From Microcebus murinus (lineage: Eukaryota > Chordata > Mammalia > Primates > Cheirogaleidae), in the NCBI RefSeq assembly GCF_040939455.1, contig NC_134108.1, positions 17,203,501 to 17,267,500 on the forward strand: a DNA stretch of 64,000 nt, in the 5' to 3' direction. Under the pieces are notes generated by a model. The model was not told where the DNA came from. It ran no database searches and saw only the letters and a list, made by a program, of their open reading frames with translations. Positions 1-10,694 of this stretch are shown one piece after another. Position 1 is the first letter of the stretch. Every line of letters begins with the position of its first letter. Position numbers and translations under genes: made by a program.

Positions 1-308
1 AACTACCTACCCTTGCAGCCAAAATGACAGAACAGAGACAGGATTAACACTGCCAGCTGGAAAGGCCAGTGACCCAATTTCCAGAATGTCCAAGGTGTAT
101 GTAAGGAATATGACCAGCCTGAAGAATTATAGCTCCTGAAGCTATTGCTGGCAATTAGTGAAATCTATAGTTCAAAGATGCAAAGAGGAATTTTATTACA
201 GTTCCAAAGATTTCAAAGTAAAGAATCATCTTTACGAATATCTTGAATGAATGTCTTAAAATATTTGACCCATTTAGAAACCTGCAATAGGGTCACTTAG
301 ATATTAGT
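1..308. other. Unique sequence, nothing recognised
   Basis: I recognise no repeat, exon or motif here. The last bases (304-308, TTAGT) form the probable 5' target-site copy of the LTR that follows. Confidence 0.5.
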
Positions 309-769
309 TGTTATGGGTTGAACTGCATTCCTAGAATAGATTTGTTAAAGTCCTACCCCATGCCCCCTAACCTGTGAATGTGACCTTATTTGGAAATAGA
401 GTCTTTGCAGATGTAGTCAAGACAAGATAAAATTTTATTGGATTAGGACGGGCCCTAATCCAATATCACCGATGCCTTTATAAGAAGAGAAGACAAACAG
501 AACAGGCGGGGAGAAGGCCATGTGGCAGGGAGGCAGAGATCACAGGGACGCACCTACAAGCCCCAGGATGCTAAGGGTTTCCAGCAACTACCAGAAGTTA
601 GGAGAAAGCAAGGGAGGATCCTCCCCTAGAGCCTCCAGAGAGAGTATGGCTTTCCTGACAACTTGATTTCAGACTTCTAGTGTCCCAAACTGTGAGATAA
701 TAAATTTTGCATGTTTTAAGCCACCCTGTTTGTAGTACTTTACTATAGTATCCCTAGGAAACTAATACA
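309..769 (+). mobile_element. Solo LTR, ERVL-MaLR (MLT-like) type
   Basis: A complete-looking solo LTR. It opens with TGTTATGGGTTGAACTG and closes with GAAACTAATACA, so it has the TG...CA ends of an LTR. Inside are phrases typical of mammalian MaLR-type LTRs: 'CTGTGAATGTGACCTTATTT', 'TCTTTGCAGATGTAGTCAAG', 'GAGAAGGCCATGTGGCAGG' and, near the 3' end, an AATAAA polyadenylation signal (699-704) followed by 'GTTTTAAGCCACCCTGTTTG'. The flanks TTAGT (304-308) and CTAGT (770-774) match at 4 of 5 bases, fitting the 5-bp duplication of ERVL elements. No internal retroviral genes remain. The subfamily name is uncertain. Confidence 0.8.
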
Positions 770-1421
770 CTAGTTTAAATATTTTAAAACAAGGATGATA
801 GTAAATTTATATTATAGAAAACTTTATTTAGTGCCTGACATAATATCTACTGTATTTAAATATGGGCAGACACAAGTGATTTTCTTACCTATGCTCATGT
901 TATCACCTTAAATTCTAATTAGTGAATGCCAGAGGTAAGTTTTCAGCAGTTTGGTGAGGGGACTAAAAAAAAAAATAAAAATACAACAGAATAGGAGCTA
1001 ATTAATACGTGGCAACAAACCACGAGAACTTACATTTACATGTAGCCTAATGAAGAAAATGCTTTTTAAGGGTGTTGCGTTATCGATTAATTATCAACAT
1101 CAGTTCCCTCGTGGGGTAGCTATTAGAGAAACCCAAAGGTAAATGAATATTTATACAGTTTATCTCAAAAGTGTGTAACCGTTTTATCTCTTAGCCACCG
1201 ATGTGTTGCCTAATCGTGTGTCGACTCCTGAGGTTTCATCATCTCTTTTCCTGCTTCCTTACGAGCCAGTGGCCTTCCCCACGCCCGCAGACACCAGCAT
1301 TTAACAGAGCAAAGCCAGGCATGCTCCCGCCTCTCTGGAAGGAACACGATGTCATTTAAAACAAATGTGTTTCATTTGTTTGTTGACCTGCCTCTCTTCT
1401 GCGGGTTGATTCCTATTGTAG
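770..1421. other. Unique sequence with one A-rich run
   Basis: No repeat is recognised apart from a short A-rich run near 965-985. The last part (1385-1421) is pyrimidine-rich and ends in TTCCTATTGTAG, a good match to a 3' splice site (see the next entry). Confidence 0.4.
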
Positions 1422-1624
1422 GCCCGGCCAGATGCTCCAGATCAAGGTGGGGGGAAAAAAGCAAGCCAGAAAGTTCGGCCCCTGCGAGGACACGAGCGTT
1501 GAGAGGATACATATGGCAAATCAGGTCCACTGTGCCTTCAGTGCAGACGGGGATTAGAGCACAAAGGGAAGTTCCGGCAGGGGACTCGCGGGCACCCCCG
1601 GTGGAAAGTCCGTCTCCACGGGAG
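1422..1624 (+). other. CpG-dense block bounded by splice-site-like signals (possible exon)
   Basis: This 203-bp block is bracketed by an acceptor-like polypyrimidine-AG at 1420-1421 and a donor-like GGAG|GTGAGC whose GT is at 1625-1626. From 1481 to about 1660 I count 13 CpG dinucleotides, very unlike the CpG-poor surroundings. A 122-codon frame on the plus strand (1349-1717) and a 101-codon frame on the minus strand (1372-1677) both cross it, but CpG-rich DNA tends to be open by chance and neither product has a recognisable domain. It could be a non-coding exon, a small orphan CpG island, or a decayed repeat. Splicing is inference; the base composition and motifs are directly visible. Confidence 0.3.
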
Positions 1625-1759
1625 GTGAGCACCCACTTCACCGGGCGAGTCCTACAAACACAAAGGTCTTTGCTCACAATGCATTTTCACAGTGAAAAAT
1701 ATAAACCTCCTGTTTGAGGTTTCAATCCTTCTTTCCTGCTTTTTCTTTTTCCTTCTTTA

Positions 1760-1937
1760 CGTATATCTACAAACCAATATCGTACTTATTTATGTTGTTT
1801 ATTATCTTTTACCCCCACTAGGATGCAAATCCCAAAAGGGACTTTTGACTCCATGGTTCACAGCTGCATTCTCAAAGAATAGTGCCTGGCACTTGGCAGG
1901 CACTAACTACGTACTTATTGGATGCACGAACCACTGA
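1760..1937 (+). mobile_element. L2 LINE 3' end fragment
   Basis: The stretch resembles the L2 3' terminus: 'CACTAGGATGCAAATCCC', then 'AGTGCCTGGCACTTGGCAGG', then a decayed 'CACTAACTACGTACTTATTG' in place of the usual 'CTCAATAAATATTTGTTG'. It is ancient, heavily diverged and without coding capacity. Confidence 0.7.
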
Positions 1938-4019
1938 GGCAAGATCTGTGCTTGCTTCTACTGTGAAGCATGAAAAGTCCTTAGTGAATTCACCTAACCA
2001 CAGGTGCTGACCAATTTACGAGACTGAATGAGCCGAGTTCTCAGTTAGGCTTATATATTTCTAAGTCCTGGTGGGGGGATTTGGGGAGTGAGCAGTAGAG
2101 CTGATGGCTGATTGCTTGCCTAGGCCACCCAATCAAGCATCTATCATCGACTGTACATTACAGGCATTCTGTCATTTTTGAGAATTGATTATCTCCAACT
2201 GCCAAAGCCACAGTTTGCTTAATTACTTCTGAAGCATTTACAAGTGTACAATATCTAAGGGCTTCATAAATCAACTAGAGGAGGATTAGGTGCCTTCAGT
2301 GTCCCTAAACTGATACAATAAATTGCTCAAAGAGGACAGAATAATATGACCCAAATTAAACAATCCTTACTAAAAGCTTCAAGCACAGCAACCTAAGAAG
2401 ATGCATGGCAACTGAAATAAATGTTTGAAGAAGGCCCAAGAGCTATCTATACTAGCACTTAGGGTAGTGAACTGAAAATTCTAATATCGTTTGTTAACAA
2501 AGTGTTGCTAAGTGACCAATGACAATTTGGCCAGGTGACACCGATCAGGTCCATTTAGGAAATATGGGTATGATAAGCTACCATGATCAGAGGGGATGGG
2601 AGACGACACATCTTCTCTGCCACAACTTGACTGCAATTAGTTACAGCCAGTGTAAGCTTACCTCAAAATTCTGCCAAAAGTACCATTGTTTTATTAGACA
2701 GTGGGCATGAAGAGCCCTCCAAGAGTGCCCTGCATGAAAGGTCACCTTTAGGCACATACGATGATGATCTGACAGGGGATAAGCCAGCTTTTAATCAGAT
2801 CAGAGACAGACCCTGCAGAAGGGATTCCAAGAAGAACAAGAACTCTCTAGATTTTGAAAGCTACATCAAAGGTATTTGGCTTTGGGGCTTGGCCTCCAGG
2901 GGCAGTGGTGTCCATAAAGTTCTCTGCTGTAAACCACCACTGGATATTATTTTTAACATATCTTATGCTAATGAATTAGGCCTTTGTACATATTTTGATA
3001 ACTATAAAAAGTATAAGCAGTCCACTCTATAGTGTTGATTACTAATAAAGATATTTGAAATGCTAAAAATAAAAGAGAAAAATTCCAACATGAGGTTTAA
3101 GCTGCATTTAGGTTCACATATACATGATATAATTTGTACTGAAGTACAGTCAACCCACTTATAATAGCAGAAATGAAGCCCAAGAAATTTAATACATAAA
3201 AACACACAGTTGCATTATTATGAGGTAAACAAGGGACTGAAGTGAGCCTCAGTGGCCAGTGACTGGAAATTCTGGGGTTCAGGCTTCATGACCTAATTTC
3301 TATCTTGCGCCTGACAGTGGCTGGTCACATCTGGTGGTGGTTGTCTGCTCTGCCTTAAATATCGATGGCGTGGGTCTCCTTTGTAGGTGGCACCCATGGG
3401 CACCCATTTGCTTAGCTCCTTTGTGCTCCCTTCCCCTCCCCTACCAAAGTGGGAGCAGGACTGAATGGGAAAAGGAAGCTAATCACCAATTGTAAATTCA
3501 CATTAACATAGGATGCATTGTTGCAGGATTTTTTGCTACTGAAAAGATCCCTTATAGAATTCCAGGAAGTTTAAAGTTTAACAATCCATACATACAGAGC
3601 CCTTTTCTTTTCTTTTTTTCACTAACTCATTGAGCACTGTGGGTGGGTTTTGAAAATGTCAATGAAAAAGCACCATCCCCAGATTCTAGGACTGTGAGGT
3701 GGTTAAATGATAACAGGAGGGAGATGCATTTCATCTGTTATACTGTAAAGTCCAGGCAAGAGCTTTGTATTATTTGGCGTAGTAACTAATCATATCCAGG
3801 ACATGGCCCAGTGATCATGCAGATGATTTCTGGTGGTAGTCCTCATAGCTTACGTCCAAGAATCATATCTGAGAGTCTCTTACCAAGTGTAAGGTTACTC
3901 TTCTATGCTAAACATCCTGTCCTATCTTACATCTTATGAAAGAAAATGTTTATAGTTAAATTCTGAAATTATATTCTTCTTCTTTGGCCACTTTGCAACT
4001 TTTTTACTTTTTCCCTCAT
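1938..4019. other. Unique sequence, no gene recognised
   Basis: About 2.1 kb in which I see no confident repeat or coding region. Two short frames (63 codons at 2519-2710, 67 codons on the minus strand at 3002-3205) have no recognisable motifs. The 3590-3800 part has the look of an old repeat but I cannot name it. Confidence 0.4.
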
Positions 4020-5508
4020 AACGGCCCTCTCAACTTCACATATTTAAGTAAAATTTTATGTGTGTGTGTGTGTATAGCGCCTTGAAATCATCACCACAAT
4101 CAAGATAATGAATCTACACATCACCCCAAAGGTTTCATCATGTCCCTTTGTGACCTCTCCCTCCTGCCCCTTCTCGTCTGCCTCCCCTACACCAAACCCA
4201 TTCCCAGGCAACTATTGATTTCATTCCTTTCACTTAAAATCTAGTTTGCATTTTATAGAATTTTATATAAATAAAATTTTATGGTGTGTTCACTTCTTTC
4301 TTCCACACACCATAATTATTTTGAGATTCATCTGTTATTGCATGTGTCAACGATTCGTTCCTTCTTATTACTGAATAGAGTTCCATTGTATAGATCTACC
4401 AAAGTTTGCTTGTCCATTCATCTGTTGATAGATACTTGGGTTGTTTCCAGGGTTTGGTTATTATGAATAAAATTTCCATGTACATTCATGTACAAGTCCA
4501 AATAGACATATGCTTTCAATTTCTCTTGGACAAATACCTCATAGAGGAATTACTGGATCACATGGTAGATGTATTTTTTAACTTTTTAAGGCAACTGCAT
4601 GACAGTTTTCCATAGAGGTTGTACTGTATGGAATATATAGATGAATTTGAGGAGAACTGACATTTTAATAATATCTGACTCAAGAAGAATTATCTACTTT
4701 GCTTTATGTTTAGGTCTTTAATTTCTCTCAGCAATGTTTTGTAGTTTTCAGCATTTGCATGTCATTATTTTTTAAGATTTATCCCTAAGTAGTTCATATT
4801 TTTATGCAATTTTACGTGGCATTTTTCAAAATTTCAATATTTAATTGGTCATTGCTAATATATAGATATACAAGGGAGTATTTTATATTAATCTTGTATC
4901 CTGCAATCTTGTTAACTTCACTTTATATTTCTAGTAGTTATTTTGTAGATTCCATCAAATTTTCTATATAGATGATTACATTGTGAATAAAGATAGCTTC
5001 ACTTCTTCCTTTACAATCTGCATGCTACTTATTGCTTGGTTTATTGCACTGGCTGGAATCTTTAATTAAAAGTGTTAAAGAAGGGATGACAGTAGATATC
5101 CTTGTCTATTTCCTGATCTTAGGGGAGAAGAGTTCAGTTTTTCACCATTAAGTAAAATGTTAGCTGCAGGTATTTTGAAGATACCCTTTATTAAGTCGAG
5201 GGCATTATCCTCTATTTCTAGTTTGTTCAGAGTTTTTAAAGTCAAGAATTGATGTTGTATTTCATCAAATGCTTTTTCTGCATCTATTAAGACAACCCCA
5301 TGGTTTTTCTTTTTTAGTTTGGTAACATGTTGAATTATGTTGATTCATTTTCAAATATTACACCAACCTTATATTCCAGAGGTAAACCTCACTTGGTCCT
5401 AATGTATCATCATTTTGAAATATTATGGGAATCATTTGTTAAAATATTGTTTAGAACTTTTACTTCTATGTTTATGAAGAATATTAGTCTATAGTTTTAT
5501 TTTAGATC
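4020..5508 (-). mobile_element. L1M-type LINE, antisense, 3' UTR plus part of ORF2
   Basis: Read on the plus strand this is reverse-complement L1. First comes 3' UTR material (4080-4620, e.g. 'TTCATCTGTTGATAGATACT' and 'TTGGGTTGTTTCCAGGGTTT'). ORF2 reverse-transcriptase region follows from about 4650 to 5505, e.g. 'CTTGTATCCTGCAATCTTGT', 'CAAATGCTTTTTCTGCATCT' and 'CCTTGTCTATTTCCTGATCT'. The C-terminal part of ORF2 is missing between the two blocks, so there is an internal deletion near 4620. It includes a short (TG)n at about 4060-4075. The copy is old and has stops throughout. Its continuation toward the L1 5' side is found inverted at 5593-5842. Confidence 0.85.
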
Positions 5509-5592
5509 TTTTTCTTTTTGTTTGTTTGTTTTCTTCAGAGTCTTGCTCTGTTTACCCAGGATAGAGTGCCGTGGCATCAGCCTAGCACAAAC
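5509..5592 (-). mobile_element. Alu right-arm end, antisense fragment
   Basis: After a T-rich A-tail complement (TTTTTGTTTGTTTGTTTTC) comes the reverse complement of the end of a strepsirrhine Alu right arm: 'AGAGTCTTGCTCTG', 'ACCCAGGATAGAGTGCCGTG', 'GCATCAGCCTAGCACA'. It stops abruptly where the right arm should continue and passes directly into sense-orientation L1. It is best explained as one half of the Alu whose other part lies at 5843-5990. Confidence 0.75.
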
Positions 5593-5842
5593 TACTAAAG
5601 CTTGCCCAAAAAGAAATAGAAAATTTGATAGCCGTATCTCTATAAAGAAGTTAAATTTGTGGTTAAAAATATTGCCACAAAGAAAACTCCAGGCACCATT
5701 GGCCTCACTGGTGAATTATATATATTTAAGGAAGAAATAAGAGTGATTGTATATAAATTATTCTAGAAATTTGATGATTGGGGATTACTTTCCAACTCAT
5801 TCTATGAGGCCAAAATAACCCTGATACTAAAACCAAAGACAG
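5593..5842 (+). mobile_element. L1 ORF2 fragment in sense orientation (inverted piece of the neighbouring L1)
   Basis: This is L1 ORF2 read in the sense direction: 'AAAGCTTGCCCAAAAAGAAA', 'GCCACAAAGAAAACTCCAGG', 'CCAACTCATTCTATGAGGCC', ending 'ACCCTGATACTAAAACCAAA'. In a normal L1 this end point is immediately adjacent to the point where the antisense L1 stops at about 5505. The two pieces therefore come from one L1 copy and this one is inverted. No intact reading frame remains. Confidence 0.85.
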
Positions 5843-5990
5843 GGCTGGGCGCGGTGGCTCATACCTGTAATCCTAGCACTCTAGGAGGTAGAGGCAGGAG
5901 GATGGCTTGAAGTCAGGAGTTCGAGACCAGCCTGAACAAGAGCAAGACACTGTGTCTACTAAAAATAGAAAACAAGAATGGCTGGGCAAC
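5843..5990 (+). mobile_element. Alu left arm and linker, sense orientation
   Basis: It begins exactly at an Alu 5' end (GGGCTGGGCGCGGTGGCTCA) directly after the inverted L1 piece. It continues through the left arm ('GAGTTCGAGACCAGCCTGAA', 'TCTACTAAAAATAGAAAACA') and ends just inside the right arm ('GGCTGGGCA'). The missing middle of the right arm (roughly 85-90 bp) is absent from both Alu pieces. There is no A-tail here, as expected if the tail is the T-rich run at 5509. Confidence 0.8.
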
Positions 5991-6374
5991 GAAACATAGA
6001 AAAAGGCACAGAAGAGAAAATCAGTTTGAGCAAATCAGTCATTATCTATCTAAACTGTTCTTTCAGTTGGGCTAAATTTGTTTCTCCAACATTGTTATAA
6101 TATGTTCCCACTATATCTTCATAATGCCTGATATAGGGCTAATAACAAAGTAAAACTACTGATTAGTTCATTGGTTCAAATCTATTGAGGAGATACTGAA
6201 TTATTTTAAAAACGAACACTTAATACTAACTGCTACCTTTGTTGTATTTTAATTCTTTTCTGACTCATTAGTATCAACAAGTTAGTTGTTGAAATTTTTG
6301 TGAATCAAGGATTTTATTTGTATCTTCTGGGCATAGAACTAGCCTGATATTTGTAGCAGCTGCTGATAACACTG
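5991..6374. other. Unique sequence; carries first copy of a 44-48 bp direct repeat
   Basis: Positions 6003-6050 recur with few differences at 6407-6450 (both contain GGCACAGAAGAG, AAATCAGTTT and ATCTATC). The rest is AT-rich and not recognised. Confidence 0.4.
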
Positions 6375-7073
6375 AAAAATGTGTATGAGAAGTTATTTGG
6401 TGATCCAAGGCACAGAAGAGCAAATCAGTTTGGGGCAGTCATAATCTATCATCATCTCTCACTTGACTGATGCAAACCCTGCCAGTTTCAAAGGTCCCAC
6501 ATGCTAATGCATCCTACCCAATGCAGTTTTTTTCCCTCTTAAACACAGGTCAGCTCATATTGTCACTGGTTCCAAGAACCCCTATGTGATTTTTATAATC
6601 CTCTCCCTTAACAAACTAGTTGACCCTTTGAATTGTTTCCCAGAAATGATGGACTCCTGGCCTCAAGTGACTCTCTTGCCTCAGCCTCCCAAAGTGCTGG
6701 GATTATAGGCATTAGCCACCACACCCAGCAAGAAATGATAGATTTTCTACAAGACAAAGGAGTTGAGATTCTGAAGGACTCAGGGCTGACTTCCTGAGGC
6801 CAAGATTCACCATCCCCCACAACCTGTCCCCAATGCCCCTTGTGAGATACACCAAGACCTGTCCCAAGGTATGTTGGCCCCCTCCTGTAAAAGGCCATGA
6901 TATCCCTTATTTGGAGAGATGGATTTGGGGCAGCTTCTCCCATTCTTTCAACAAGATATCTGTTGTATTAAACATTTCTTTCTTCCTTGGCAATACTCAT
7001 TGTCTCAATAATTGGATCTTTGTGCAACGAGTAACTGGACCTAGACTGAAACCCCCTTAAGGTTTTGACAACA
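6375..7073 (+). mobile_element. LTR, ERV1-like; 5' boundary uncertain
   Basis: The 3' half looks like the end of a gammaretrovirus-type LTR: an ATTAAA signal (6967-6972), then 'CTTGGCAATACTCATTGTCT', 'TGTGCAACGAGTAACTGGAC' and a terminal GACAACA near 7073. A weak TATA-like TTTATAATCC lies near 6592. The 5' edge is not clear; 6375 is a guess from a TG near the start of the recognisable block. An 80-bp Alu piece interrupts it at 6651-6730. No internal viral genes are present. Confidence 0.5.
6651..6730 (-). mobile_element. 80-bp Alu head without A-tail, flanked by 9-bp target duplication
   Basis: The reverse complement starts at an Alu 5' end (TGCTGGGTGTGGTGGCTAAT) and runs about 80 bases through the left arm, stopping at 'GAGGCCAGGAGTCC'. 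There is no A-tail. AGAAATGAT flanks it on both sides (6642-6650 and 6731-6739), so it is a genuine insertion of a 3'-truncated RNA rather than a deletion relic of a full Alu. This matches tailless retropseudogenes described for Alu and other small RNAs. Confidence 0.8.
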
Positions 7074-7109
7074 GTTATATATTTACTTTTTAATATGCTA
7101 AGATATAGT

Positions 7110-7395
7110 GGTTCTCCATGAGTAGTTGAATAAAATTCAACGTCTCAGCATGGCTCTGAAGGCTCTTTTCAGTGTGGTCCTGATCAAATCTTCTTCTTTC
7201 TTCTGGTCACTTCCTTTCTTACCTCCCCACAAGCAGGTGGTCTAATCCTATCTGTGTTGTGTCAATCTTCCTTGTTTCTTCTCATATTATTCCCTCCATT
7301 CTGCAACCCCTGATTCTGACTTCTTCGTTGGGTCTATCTCAAATGTCACCTACCCTGTAAAAAGCCTCCTTGACTCCTTCCAGACGCTGGCCTTC
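7110..7395 (+). mobile_element. L2 LINE fragment
   Basis: The text follows the L2 3' ORF region: pyrimidine-rich 'CTCTTTTCAGTGTGGTCC', 'CTCAAATGTCACCTACCCTG' and 'AAAGCCTCCTTGACTCCTTC'. It is diverged and non-coding. Confidence 0.6.
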
Positions 7396-7399
7396 TGAG

Positions 7400-7490
7400 C
7401 AATGATTTTTCAACCTGAGCTACACATTAAAATCACCTGGAGAGGTTTTTAAAAAATGCTGATGTCTAGACGAGTTAAATCAGAATAATG
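7400..7490 (+). mobile_element. MER5-like hAT-Charlie fragment
   Basis: It starts 'CAATGATTTTTCAACCTGAG' (consensus-like CAGTGGTTCTCAACCTGGC) and continues 'ACATTAAAATCACCTGGAGA', 'TTTAAAAAATGCTGATG' and 'AGTTAAATCAGAAT'. This is the 5' half of a MER5-type non-autonomous hAT element. The 3' inverted repeat is not recognisable. Confidence 0.65.
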
Positions 7491-10146
7491 TGTGGTGCAT
7501 AATAAGTTCTTAATGAGTATTTTTAAGCAATCAACCTATTCAATAGAAATGAGAATTGATTTTTAAAAAAGCAATAATGGAATGTACCTTAATAACTTTT
7601 GGAATAGTTTTGATATGTATTTGCACTGTTTGTTTCTGATGGTAAGGGCTGTTAATGATAATGGATAATATTATTTATTCATCTTAAAGGAATTGTTACA
7701 TGGAAAAATTCATTAATCATGATAAGGCATTTTATCCATGTGCAGTGTTAACTAAAAGGTCATAGTCATTAAGAAGGATAACTCAGAGAGCAGTTTTTCT
7801 TTTGTCGGAAATTAATGAATGAGGCTTTTGGAAAGAAACATTAATTGATATATAAAAAAACTCTCATGCTCTTCAAAAGGTAATTGGCCTAAAGAATAAA
7901 AAGACTATTTGGATATAAGTGGTAACATTTTGGATCTTTGCTATTTCTATTACTTTGATACTGCCTTGAAGTATACTATATAACTATCCTTTTCTCCCTA
8001 ATCAGATCAGGGATATAACCTGACAGGTCTACTCATTTGGCAGCATGTGAGAATTATCCCCAAAGGGCTTCACGCTTGCTATTTATTTAGTTTCTGCCTT
8101 GGCTCAGGGGCTCACATTCTGGGATTCCACTTTCAAAGGAGCCAGAAGTAGCTGACAAGGGAGGCGTTATCACCTTCATCACTCACAGAGCTTTCCCTTC
8201 TCTTTCTTGAGAAGTAGTTTTTTTCTTAGAGTTCCTGTGGTGGGGACCCAAGTGACAGTCCTATTACAGAGACTTAAGAAAGATGCCATGAGAGAAATTT
8301 GCTGCACCAGGGAATAGGTATATGTGGTTGCCTTGAACAGATTTGACCTGTCAAGGAGCATTGCTACAAATTTGTCCATTCTTTCGAAGGAAACTGAAGG
8401 AGACATCAGAATCCATACAAACAAACCTTGAATTAAACGTTGGGACATAGGTCTGGTTTTGTTTTGTTTTTTTCTCTTACTGATTCTGATCAGTGAACCT
8501 GAAGTGAATCACTTCTTTTAATGTAGAAGAGAAAAGAAAGATGGGGGGATGTTTTAAGGGCCTATGAGGAATAAATATGAAAGTTGTATATGACTCTCAT
8601 GCTTTAAAAGATTTCTAACAAATTATAATACTTAAGTTTGGCTGCAACTTAATGCAAATGAATGGATGTTTTGGGATGGGTTAAAGTCAACAGAAAAGAT
8701 AAATGTGTTGGTTCAAGAAGGGAAAGGTAGTTCCTTGGCTATCTCTTTAGCATTGATAATTTAAATAATTGGTTGTCTTCACTGCTTATCATGAGTACTG
8801 TTCTTCTGCTATGTATCATACTGATAAAATCACTGAGAAAATGAACGTAGAGTATCAAGCAAGTCTTTGTGGGTATTTTTCAATTAAAATACACGTCTAA
8901 ACTTATTTGAAAGCACTGTTACTTGCATCTTGCATCCATTTGCATATAATCAATTCAGTCTTAATGGTAACACTCCCAACTAATCACCTTCTTTTTAGAT
9001 AGAAAATTATATTATTGGGAATATATGTGGGTACCAAGAATTTACTGAAGAAATTAGACATATGTTCATAATACAGTATGTAAATATTCAAGAAATATTA
9101 CATAATTATTCTCAGGTCTTCAAATACTTCTCACATTCTGTCTGAATAGAAACATACAAATACTATTCATTAGTCCCACTTTAAAAGCTATTGATATTAT
9201 TAAGTATTATACTGACTCTAAATGTAAAGCTCCATATGTACCATATATTAGCTCAGCTGTAACATATGGTATATACATGATATACATATAGTGTATATTT
9301 AAATACAGCTGAGTTCTGTATTTACAGGAACATTCTATGTGACAGATAAACAAATACATGCATATCAAGTAATGTTGAGAATATTTATGAACCATAAAAC
9401 TGTTCATAAAATTTTCAATAAATTTTAGGCCTTTCCAAAACAAATGCTAGTAAATATAAAAGTATAGTACCTATAGATCTATTTTAGGAGTTTTACAATA
9501 CTGGAAAAATATATATGGCTAGTAACTGTATTTGAACTATAAGCCATTGTTGGTTTTTGTCCTGAAGTGTAAAATGTATCTGAGTAAAACTATCCCATGA
9601 TTCAGAAAAAACATCTATGTACTGACACACAACATTTTATTCCCTGAGACAATGTAAGTCAAACTTTTGAGATACAAAAATCCAGATATTCTTTTTCATT
9701 ATACATTTTATTGGGATATTCAAACTAATGTGGTCTGTTGGATGGCCATCTGCTCCCAGATTTGTGGCTGGCTGGAGGGGAGAGTTGATCTTATTTAATT
9801 ATCTATCAGTACTCTCTGGATAGTGAATATATTCTCAAAAGTTAAAAACAAATCTAAGTCTGAACCATTCTTTGGTGGGGGCTGGAAATATCTGGAACAA
9901 TACCCAGCAGTGCTGAACCAAGAGCAGATGGGAGGAAATTACCTGGAGCTTGGTCACGACAAAATTAAGAGATGGTGGGAGTTCAGTTAAGGAGGCAGAA
10001 CATTGCCATTTCTAATTCTCTGAGACACATGACGAGATCCCATTCACATGCCTTCACCTTGAAGTTCTGCATTCTAAATGATACTTATCTTCCTAAGATG
10101 ATTCTGTGAGATAGTTGAAGATTCAGAATGCAGCACAGCCTTACGA
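7491..10146. other. Unique AT-rich sequence, no gene recognised
   Basis: About 2.7 kb without a confident repeat. Short frames (89 codons minus at 8179-8448; 78 codons minus at 9207-9443) lack recognisable domains. A 9-bp inverted repeat CTCAGCTGT (9252-9260) / ACAGCTGAG (9305-9313) encloses an AT-rich, locally palindromic segment (CCATATG...CATATGG). Confidence 0.4.
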
Positions 10147-10148
10147 TA

Positions 10149-10692
10149 CAATAGCCTCCCCTTTATCCAAGGCGGATGAGTTCCAAGCTCCCCAGTGGAT
10201 GCTTGACGCTTCACACAGTACCTAACCCTGTATACATACTACATTTTTTCCTATACATCTATACCTACGATCAAGTTGAGTTTATAAATGAGGTACCTAA
10301 GAGATTAACAGCAATAGCTATTAATGATAATAAAATAGAACAAGTATAACAATATGCCAGCATCACTCCCCTTGTGCTTTGGGACCATTGTGAAGTCAAA
10401 TAAGGGTAACTTGAACACAAGAACTGCGATACAGTGACAAGCAGGTGGGCTCCTAAGTGACCCACAAGCGGGGAGTGTCTACAATGTGGTGACACTGGAC
10501 AAAGGGCAAATTCACCTCCCAGGTGGCACAGAGGGACAGGGAGAGATTTCATCATGTTACTCAGAATGGTCTGCAGTTGAAAACTTACGAACCATTTACT
10601 TTTGGAATTTTCCATTTAATATTTTTGGACTGTGGTTGACTGAGAGCAACTGAGATTTTGGGAAATGACCCTGCTGATAAGGGGAACTACTG
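10149..10692 (+). mobile_element. Tigger-derived MITE, MER2-like
   Basis: Ends are CAATAGCCTCCCCTTTATCC and, at the right, the complement of CAGTAGTTCCCCTTATCA. They form the terminal inverted repeats of Tigger/MER2 elements, flanked by TA on both sides (10147-10148 and 10693-10694). Interior phrases such as 'CCCAGTGGATGCTTGACGCT', 'TTTTTTCCTATACATCTATA' and 'GAGATTAACAGCAATAGCTA' agree with MER2. It has no transposase. The 114-codon minus-strand frame at 10271-10615 is a by-product of the element. Confidence 0.85.
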
Positions 10693-10694
10693 TA

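Noticed and set aside
4020..5842. Simple twin-priming L1 inversion
   Set aside because: It would explain the L1 orientation switch but not the two complementary Alu pieces located exactly at the junctions.
5843..5990. Independent FLAM-type Alu monomer
   Set aside because: It passes beyond the left arm into the start of the right arm, and its missing part matches what is left at 5509-5592, so a split dimeric Alu is simpler.
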